NCBI GenBank assembly: GCA_001310555.1
Contig: BAXO01000060.1
Coordinates: 1-33,401 of the forward strand
Direction of reading: 5' to 3'
DNA from: Bacillus sp. JCM 19058
GTDB lineage: Bacteria; Bacillota; Bacilli; Bacillales_H; Bacillaceae_D
Length of the DNA stretch: 33,401 nucleotides
Of the stretch, positions 27,144 to 33,401 are shown piece by piece. The number at the start of each line of letters is the position of its first letter. The stretch's first letter is position 1. The notes beneath the pieces are model-generated. The model saw only the letters and a program-made list of their open reading frames with translations. It was not told where the DNA came from and did no database searches. Made by a program: the position numbers and the translations under genes.

Positions 27144-27813
27144 ATGGGTGTCAGTTCACTGCTGAAAATTACGTTAGCCGAGGTACATCATCGAATTATC
27201 GGCGTTATTTTGCTCAGTTTACTATTTTCGAGCTCGATATTTATCGGCTTCTTCTTCCTACCTCTTCCTGTGGCAATCGTCTATTTTGTGTTCACCTTTG
27301 GACCGGTTTTACTAGCCTGTCATCGTTGTACAATCCAAATGCTATTGGAACAAAAGACGCCGTTAATCAAAACATTTTTTTGGCGCGCTAAAGAGAAATT
27401 ACTGGAGTGGCTTACTGTTTAGCGGCTTTACCGCGATTCTAGTACTCATTTTAATTTCCTCCTGGTGGCATTGGTATTGGCAGCCTAGTTATTTTTCATT
27501 TTTTATCGCATGCTTCCAGACGTATTTTATGTTCATGCTCGGAATGAGTCAGCTCTATACATTTTCGCTTTTCAGTAAGTATCGGTTATCCTTAGGAAAA
27601 GCGATGCTGCTCAGTGTAAAAATCTTGCTTAAATTCCCGCTTTATACAATCGGAGCGGCTCTCCAGCTTGCTTCGGTCGCTCTTCTTCTAATGTTTACAG
27701 TGCTCGGTGCATTTTTGTTTTTACCGGGTTTTTATTGCCTGTTCACTGAGCTGATGACGACTCAGCTCGTTCAGGAAACGGAAGGTAAACATAGAAAGGT
27801 TGAGGCAAGCTAA
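27144..27813 (+). CDS. YesL-like (DUF624) integral membrane protein, frame-interrupted
   Basis: This hydrophobic protein of about 222 aa has four to five membrane segments and follows the ATPase stop without a gap (ATG 27144, GAGGAG upstream). The DUF624/YesL group is suggested by the N-terminal short loop, GPVLLACHRCTIQMLLEQKT and the repaired TFFGALKRNYWSGLLFSGF, with paired aromatic residues in SSWWHWYWQPS. A surplus T in T7 (27375-27381) breaks the frame. Members of this family are commonly encoded with carbohydrate importers, but no biochemical role is established to my knowledge. It is the last gene of the importer B operon. Confidence 0.75.
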
Positions 27814-27940
27814 GAATAAATTATACTAAACTCTTACGATAAGGCGCATCGATCATCCATGGTTAGCAGGTAAGGGGGGAACAGGACGATCTAAGTAACG
27901 TGTTCTGCCGACTATTTTTTTAGGGGATATCGATAATTTT

Positions 27941-27968
27941 TTTACTTCAACTAGGAATCAAGTATAAT
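27941..27968 (+). promoter_or_regulatory. Candidate sigma-A promoter of the acetyltransferase gene
   Basis: TTTACT (27941-27946) and a perfect TATAAT (27963-27968) are 16 bases apart, about 50 bases upstream of the ATG at 28018. The gap 27814-28017 otherwise holds only a bulged inverted repeat (GAACA/TGTTC) before T7 near 27914, which could end the importer B transcript. Confidence 0.55.
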
Positions 27969-28017
27969 AATTAGGATAGAAGGTTCCTAGTTTTGGCAAT
28001 TTAGCGGAGGTGCTTGT

Positions 28018-28970
28018 ATGAAATACGTGGCAATTCATGAAAAAATGGCAGGTTCTATGACCCGATTATGGAATCAGGAAATAGGGCAGCAGTTTCCGAT
28101 GAGGGAAGAGCTGTTGCTTCAAAACAGCTTCCGGGAGGAAAATGTATTACCGGACGCTTCGTTTGCTGTATTGAATGAAGAGGAGGAAATCGTTGCTTTT
28201 CTAATCGCAAAGAAGTGGCAGGAAGAAATGGACGTAAATATGCCGAAAACAACAGGGTGGATTCAAGCATTAATCGTCGATTCCAACTTCCGAAAGCAAG
28301 GGATCGGAACAGAGTTATTAACGAGGGCGGAACAGGTATTTCAACGACATTCGTTGGAAAAAGTTTTACTGGCCAGCGATCCATGGCATTACTTCCCCGG
28401 AATGCCGGAACAATTTGCTGACACGGCCAAATGGTTTGAAAAGCGTGGCTATTCTATGGAAGGACAAGCGAGCGACTTAGTTCAAACCTATGAAACGGCT
28501 CAGCAGTTGGAGCTGCCAACGCTTGAAAGCGGAACTTTCGCAATTCTGCAAGAGGATGAGCAAGATGATTTGATCGACTTTATGAAGCGCTGTTTTCCAG
28601 GTCGCTGGGAATATGAGACGCGGAAGTATTTTAGCAAAGGTGGGACTGGACGGGAGTTTGTCGTATTGAAAAGGGAGAATAAAATTATCGCTTTTGCCGA
28701 GTGAATGATCGACATTCTCCGTTCATTGCCCAGAACGTCTACTGGGCTCCGCTGTTCGATGGTGATCTGGGCGGTGTCGGACCGCTCGGAATCGATTCGG
28801 CTGAACGAAATAAAGGGTACGGGTTGAAAATCGTCGAAGCGGGTATCGCAACACTACGCAATCGTGGAAGCAATCACATCGTAATCGACTGGACAAGGTT
28901 AATTGAATTTTACGGGAAACTTGGGTTTAATGTCTGGAAGGTTTATCAAAAATATACAAAAACGCTGTAA
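28018..28970 (+). CDS. Tandem GNAT-domain N-acetyltransferase, frame-interrupted
   Basis: This cytoplasmic acetyl-CoA-dependent acetyltransferase has two GNAT domains. The first has the acetyl-CoA loop FRKQGIGTELLTRAEQ (near residues 101-116), the second ERNKGYGLKIVEAGIA in the C-terminal third. A missing G near 28689-28691 breaks the frame (restored: IIGFCRVNDRHSPF), giving about 317 aa. ATG 28018 follows GCGGAGG. The acceptor is unknown; similar double-GNAT proteins modify small molecules such as amines or aminosugars. It has its own promoter and a strong terminator, yet it sits next to a PIG-L-type deacetylase and a glycan importer. Confidence 0.85.
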
Positions 28971-29000
28971 AGCTTTTCGATTCATATAATGGTAGATTTT

Positions 29001-29041
29001 GGCTCGTAGCACCTGATTGTAACTGCTACGAGCCAGTTTTT
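29001..29041 (+). terminator. Intrinsic terminator after the acetyltransferase
   Basis: GGCTCGTAGCA (29001-29011) pairs perfectly with TGCTACGAGCC (29024-29034) over 11 bp, followed by AG and five T residues (29037-29041). Confidence 0.92.
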
Positions 29042-29115
29042 GTGATTTGTGAAATAAAATTACAATAATATTTATTTATTTTTGTTTTATTATTTTATTT
29101 TTATGAAACTTTATG

Positions 29116-29121
29116 TATAAT
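29116..29121 (+). promoter_or_regulatory. -10 element of the deacetylase promoter
   Basis: A perfect TATAAT lies in a very AT-rich stretch (29050-29121) 44 bases upstream of the deacetylase start. No good -35 box is visible, but the A/T tracts could act as an UP element. Confidence 0.4.
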
Positions 29122-29164
29122 GAAGTGGAGAAAATGATCTTTTGTCGAAAAAGGAGGAAATTAC

Positions 29165-29865
29165 ATGCATTTAGTCGTATTGGGAGCGCATTGTGGTGAT
29201 GGAGAAATTCAGGCGGGTGCAATTGCCCACAAATATGCCAAAGCAGGGCATGAAGTAACGTTTCTGCACTTAACTGCGGGAGAAAAAGGGAATCCGCCTC
29301 ATATTTCGGTTGAGGATTATCGTGAACAGAAAATAAAGGAGGCAGAAAAGGTTGCTAAAATTCTTGGAGGAAAAAGTATAACGCTAGATTACAAGGATGC
29401 AGAGCTCGTATTAAATGACGAGTTAATTACTCACGTCGCGACATTGTTCCGAAAGCTGAAGCCGTCCGTCATTATCACGCACTGGGAAAACAGTATTCAT
29501 CCGGATCATTCATTATGTCCGCGCCTTGTCCAAGCCGCGCAGCTGAAAGCCGGTCTGCCTGGTTTTGATTTAGAAGGCTTGCCACCGCATTATGCTGCCT
29601 TTTATCATAGCGAAAATTGGGAGGATATGGAGGGTACATTCCTGATATTTTTGTTGATGTGACAGACGAATTTGATACGTATTTGGAAGCGTTGTCACAT
29701 TACTGGTTTATTATGAACTCTCCTTCTTTCCGGTACTACGATTACTATAAAGCGCTAGGTACCGTTCGTGGCTGCGTTAATCGGACGACCTACGCACAGA
29801 CGCTCAAATTTCCAATTGGATCGAACGTGAGAAAAGGCTCTGTCATTCCAGGTTTTGACTTATAA
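29165..29865 (+). CDS. PIG-L/LmbE-type deacetylase with variant active-site motif, frame-interrupted
   Basis: This family removes acetyl groups from GlcNAc-containing small molecules (BshB in bacillithiol synthesis is one member). ATG 29165 follows AAGGAGG. The zinc motif AHPDDE of the family appears as AHCGDGEIQAG (residues 8-18): His and the metal-binding second Asp are kept, but the first Asp, the catalytic base in characterised members, is Gly. The second zinc site is HPDH in SIHPDHSLCPR. One base is missing near 29630-29640 (restores EGYIPDIFVDVTDEF), giving about 233 aa. The gene is flanked by an acetyltransferase and glycan importer C. Confidence 0.85.
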
Positions 29866-30206
29866 GCTGTAAGATATTTAGCTGCATTGGATCGTTTACT
29901 TAAAGAGCACAGACAGTTTTGAGCAACGGAAGTGATTCGTTTCAGGATGATGAAACGTCGATAAATGAGCCCGGCCTTCTTTTCTCCGATGGACAAATCG
30001 CAGCTAGGCTTCGTTAAGAGGTCGGGTGAAGCGAAAGGCTAAATCTGGGGAAGAGTAGGGAGCGCCCCTTGTCGCTGAGCTTCCGTTTCCGCTGTCAGGC
30101 TGTGCAGATGAATTGAGCGCGCGCATTCTAGTGCTTTGGCTGTGCTAAAAGTTTCTGTACACTCTATCTTTTGGATAGCAATTTTAATAGAAGGGTTGGA
30201 AAAAGC
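29866..30206. other. Intergenic region without recognised gene
   Basis: Neither strand holds a protein-like frame or a convincing terminator for the deacetylase. Importer C's promoter should lie near the right end; I cannot pick one with confidence. The ribosome binding site AAGGGTTGG is at 30191-30199. Confidence 0.3.
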
Positions 30207-31182
30207 ATGAGCAGGCCAAATAAAGCAATGAAAATGAATGAGGCCTATCCGGAAGAGCATATTATTCAGGGCGGAATAAAGCGAAAAAGCAAATGGGGCA
30301 AAATGAAACGAAATTGGCAGCTGTATGTTTTTTTTGGCGCCTGCCCTTATTTACTTCCTCGTTTTTAAATACTATCCGATGTATGGATTGCAAATCGCTT
30401 TTAAGAATTTTGTTGCAACTCAAGGAATATTCGGCAGTGACTGGACCGGATTGGATCATTTTATTAGGTTTTTCCGCTCTTATTATTTCTGGGATTTAAT
30501 TAAAAACACGTTAGGTATTAATTTGTATCAGCTCGCCTTGTTCCCTGTTTCGATTATTGTCGCTCTTTCATTGAATGAGCTGAGAGACGGCCGCTTTAAA
30601 AAGACGGCACAAACGATTACGTACGCTCCGCATTTCATTTCCGTCGTCGTATTTGTCGGAATGATTATTGCCTTTTTAGATCCAATGACAGGAATCGTTA
30701 ACAATTTTCTTGGGCTGTTTGGGATCGGACCGATTAACTTTATGACTGAACCGGCATGGTTCAAAACTATTTTTGTTTTTTCCGGTGAATGGCAGCAGCT
30801 TGGCTGGGGAGCAATCATTTATTTGGCAGCCTTGGCCGGGATCGATCCGCAGCTGCATGAAGCCGCCAAGGTCGATGGCGCTTCTCGCTTGCAGCGAATT
30901 TGGAATATTAATATTCCAGGGATTTTGCCGACGATTATTATTTTGCTCATCTTAAACATGGGAAATATGATGTCGATCGGGTTCGAAAAAATCCTGCTTA
31001 TGCAAAATCCTTTAAATTTAGGTGCATCGCAGGTGATTCAAACCTATGTGTATGAGATTGGTATTTTAAACGGGCAATACAGTTATTCAACGGCAGTCGG
31101 TATGTTTAACTCAGTCATTAATTTTCTCATCCTAATTTTCTTTAATAGACTCGCCAGACGAACAGGGACAAGCTTATGGTAA
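30207..31182 (+). CDS. ABC transporter permease, LplB/YteP-type (importer C), frame-interrupted
   Basis: This is a membrane subunit of an oligosaccharide importer of the LplB group, recognised by a longer charged N-terminus, FKYYPMYGLQIAFKNF after the first helix and WxGLDHFIRFF, followed by APHFISVVVFVGMII. The coupling loop is HEAAKVDGASRLQRIWNINI and the C-terminus RLARRTGTSLW. ATG 30207 is used. One surplus T in the T8 run at 30328-30335 breaks the frame (restored: LYVFLAPALIYFLVF). The corrected length is about 324 aa. Transporters of this group take up pectin or other glycan fragments. The second permease follows after 13 bases. Confidence 0.88.
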
Positions 31183-31195
31183 GGAGGAATATCGT

Positions 31196-32089
31196 TTGAT
31201 AAAACAATCGAAATCAGATCGAATCTTTGACATTTCCAACAAACTGCTAGTCTGGTTTTTATTATCATTATTTCCTATCCGTTACTTTATCTTGTCAGTG
31301 CGTCTATTAGCGATCCGTCCTTTGTTAACTCCGGGAAAATGTGGCTGTTTCCAAGAGGAATTACGTTTGAAGGATACGAAAGGGTTTTTCAAAGCAGCGA
31401 GCTATGGATCGGCTATCGCAATACGGTTTTCTATACATTGTTAGGTACATTTATTAATTTAGCCGTCACCTTGCCGTGTGCTTATGCCCTTTCACGAGTC
31501 GATTTGGTCGGAAAAGGACTCGTTATGGCACTTCTCGTGTTTACGATGTTTTTGATGGAGGGTTAATTCCAACCTATTTATTGGTCAGGGATCTTGGCAT
31601 GATTAACACGATTTGGGCGATGGTGATTCCGAGTGCTGCCTCTGTTTGGAACATTATTGTGACAACGACGTTTTTTTAAAGTAACGATTCCGCGGGCATT
31701 GGAGGAATCGGCAGAAATTGACGGCGCCTCCCAATTTCGGACGTTTTTTTCAAATTGTCTTACCACTGTCGGCTCCAATTATCGCTGTGATGGCCTTGTT
31801 TTATGGAGTCGGTCACTGGAATCAATTTTTTGGGGCGTTAATCTATTTATCCGATCGCGAGCTGTATCCTCTCCAGCTGTTTTTAAGAGAGATTCTAGTC
31901 CAGCAGGAAATAACATCGGAGCTGATGATGCAGTCGGGTACTCCTGAAGCAATGGGGGAGCAGGCACGAATCGCAGATATTATCAAGTATGCAGTCATGA
32001 TTATATCTGCTGGCCCTTTATTGATCGTCTATCCATTTCTGCAACGCTTCTTTTTAAAAGGCGTCATGATTGGCTCGATTAAAGGGTGA
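31196..32089 (+). CDS. ABC transporter permease, LplC/YtcP-type (importer C), four frame breaks
   Basis: This is the second membrane subunit of importer C, about 297 aa after repair. TTG 31196 with AAGGAGGA (31181-31188) is the start. Family marks are SASISDPSFVNSGKMWLFPR, LIPTYLLVRDLGMINTIWA, the coupling loop EESAEIDGASQFRTFFQIVL and the C-terminus RFFLKGVMIGSIKG. Four breaks occur: a missing base near 31252-31256, a missing T at 31549-31553, and surplus T in T7 runs at 31671-31677 and 31744-31750. They cancel in number, so the frame at the end equals that at the start. Pieces between them are perfectly family-like. Confidence 0.85.
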
Positions 32090-32111
32090 TGAGCCCTTGG
32101 CATGTGAATAA

Positions 32112-32140
32112 GCCTAAACGCTAGGAATCAACCGTTAGGT
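32112..32140 (+). promoter_or_regulatory. Hairpin upstream of the binding-protein gene of importer C
   Basis: GCCTAA-A-CG (32112-32120) pairs with CGTTAGGT (32133-32140) with one bulged A, followed by TGCGCTTTTT. It lies in the 133-base gap between permease and binding protein. It could be a partial terminator or attenuator that sets binding-protein level, or a processing site. Confidence 0.4.
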
Positions 32141-32222
32141 TGCGCTTTTTAAACGGCAGTAATGAAGGAAGAACATCTATTCAAAAGAGTGAAGTAAAAA
32201 CTTTATTAAGGGTGTGATTGTT

Positions 32223-33401
32223 TTGCATAGGAAAAAGGCGATTTTTTATTTTTTGTTCTTACTATTCGTTGTCGGTGCCTGTTCGACTAAACAGGAAACG
32301 ACAAATGAAGGCACACTAGATAATTTCAATGAATCAGGGTATCCGATCGTTGACGAGCCAATCACCTTGGAAATGATGGGGCAAAGCTCTCCTTTGCAGC
32401 CTTCCTGGGAAAAAATGGGCTTTTTTGAGATTATGAATGAGAAAACAAATATTGACTTTCGCTTTCGTATGTCTACGTCGGATGAATATCAGCAAAAGAA
32501 GCAGCTTGCCTTTGCCAGCATGGAATTACCCGATTTGTTCTACGCTGCCGAACTGTCGCCTGAAGAAGTCGTCGACTACGGCTCACAAGGCTGCTCATTC
32601 CTTTAGAGGATTTGATCGAGGAATATGCGCCAAACTTTAAGAAGCTAATGGATGAATACCCGGAAATTCGCCCTTCGATTACGGCTCCGGACGGACATAT
32701 TTATGCGTTGCCTGGACTGGAGACCTTAAATCAATCGAAGAATCCGATTATATGGATGAACGGAATATGGTTAGAAAATTTAGGGATTGAAGAGAAGCCG
32801 CAAACGATTGACGAATTTTATGAGCTGCTCGTCGCTTTTAAGGAGGGGGATCCGAATCAAAATGAGGAAGCGGATGAAATTCCACTGACGGCTGCCAGCA
32901 TTGGGGAACTGCGCAATGTAATTTTGCCGAATTTCGGCATCGTACAGACGGATGGAATTTATGAAAAGGATGGCCAAGTGGAATTTGCGTTTATTCAGGA
33001 GGAATACAAGACTTATCTAGAATTTTTGGCACAATTATACGAAGAAGAGTTACTCGATCAGCAAATTTTCTCACATACGTGGGAGCAATACGTCGCGAAA
33101 GGAAGCCAAAATCAAGCTGGAATTTTTCCCACATGGCCGATTGCAATGGTTGGGTTTGAAGACCCGACAGAAGCATTAAATTATCCGGTATTGCCGGCAA
33201 TGACCAGTGAGACAAACGAGCAAAAGCTAGTACTCGAAATGTCCGAAATTAGAAGAGGCCGCTTTGCGATTACGAGCAAGAACGAGCATCCTGAGGCGAC
33301 GATGCGCTGGATAGACGAAGTCTATTCGGAGGAAGGATCAATCCTTTCACGGTTAGGCGTTGAGGGTGTGACATGGGAATGGATAGATGGAGAAGGTTCA
33401 A
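32223..33401 (+). CDS. Oligosaccharide ABC transporter substrate-binding lipoprotein, LplA-type (importer C), partial and frame-interrupted
   Basis: The 3' end lies beyond the window. TTG 32223 is 8 bases after AAGGGTG (32208-32214); GTG 32214 in the same frame overlaps that site and is less likely. The signal peptide ends in lipobox VGAC. The mature part starts with an acidic linker, then LEMMGQSSPLQPSWEKMGFF and MSTSDEYQQKKQLAFASMEL, characteristic of LplA-type binding proteins whose permeases precede them. One base is missing at 32589-32592 (restores SQGLLIPLEDLIEEYAPNF); the frame then stays open to the window end. About 392 residues are visible of a protein that normally has 480-550. The permeases at 30207-32089 are its partners. 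Confidence 0.88.

Noticed and set aside
3397..31750. Programmed ribosomal frameshifting at the many T7/A8 runs
   Set aside because: The runs occur in unrelated genes, need shifts in both directions, lack consistent stimulatory hairpins or internal Shine-Dalgarno spacing, and occur beside G/C-doublet losses that cannot be slippery sites. Sequencing error is simpler.

Overview
The window looks like a chromosomal segment of a Bacillaceae species, probably one of the alkaliphilic Bacillus-type genera. The reasons are strong AGGAGG-type ribosome binding sites with ATG, GTG and TTG starts, moderate G+C, a Bacillus-style deoB-pnp-pdp cluster, a YtrA-type GntR/ABC operon, Gram-positive lipoproteins and a TPP riboswitch with an intrinsic terminator. 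The genus is an inference. Almost every gene is read as whole here only after one or more single-base corrections. I count about 42 apparent one-base indels in 26 of 33 genes, mostly in A/T runs of 7-8 bases or in CC/GG doublets, with recognisable protein on both sides. This looks like the error profile of an unpolished assembly rather than gene decay. I therefore annotate full-length genes as CDS and give the position of each interruption. Predicted protein lengths assume one base is added or removed at each break.

Layout. 1-284: short degenerate repeats upstream of the first gene. 285-4564: nucleoside salvage genes deoB, two tandem purine nucleoside phosphorylases and pdp. 4685-6619 (minus strand): GntR regulator, ABC ATPase and membrane permease, with a sigma-A promoter and a palindromic operator at 6660-6708. 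6733-6957: a repetitive Pro/Ala/Ser/Glu-coding tract that looks like a gene remnant. 7079-13331: the most interesting part, a TPP riboswitch and terminator followed by a possible 61-aa ORF, a LuxE-like acyl-protein synthetase, a LuxC-like acyl reductase, a ThiZ/ThiX/ThiY-type pyrimidine ABC importer and a short-chain dehydrogenase, all overlapping or nearly touching. 13427-14217: a VLRF1/baeRF-like protein. 14417-14682: a small unknown gene that becomes visible only after frame repair.

15030-18042: carbohydrate importer A (lipoprotein and two permeases), closed by a strong terminator. 18274-19100: a membrane-anchored polysaccharide deacetylase. 19239-20090 (minus): a LysR regulator, divergent from a pair of small multidrug resistance subunits (20262-20983). 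21055-22196: a CdaR-type regulator. 22825-27813: carbohydrate importer B with its own MsmX/UgpC-type ATPase and a YesL-like membrane protein. 28018-28970: a double-GNAT acetyltransferase. 29165-29865: a PIG-L-type deacetylase with an altered active-site motif. 30207-33401: importer C of the LplB/LplC/LplA type, whose binding protein runs off the end.

How the parts may work together. The TPP-controlled operon reads as a salvage route: import a thiamine-derived compound, activate a carboxylic acid as acyl-AMP/thioester (LuxE-like), reduce it to the aldehyde (LuxC-like), then reduce it to the alcohol (SDR). The downstream half is devoted to glycan or sugar uptake. Three binding protein/permease sets are present but only one sugar-type ATPase, which may be shared.
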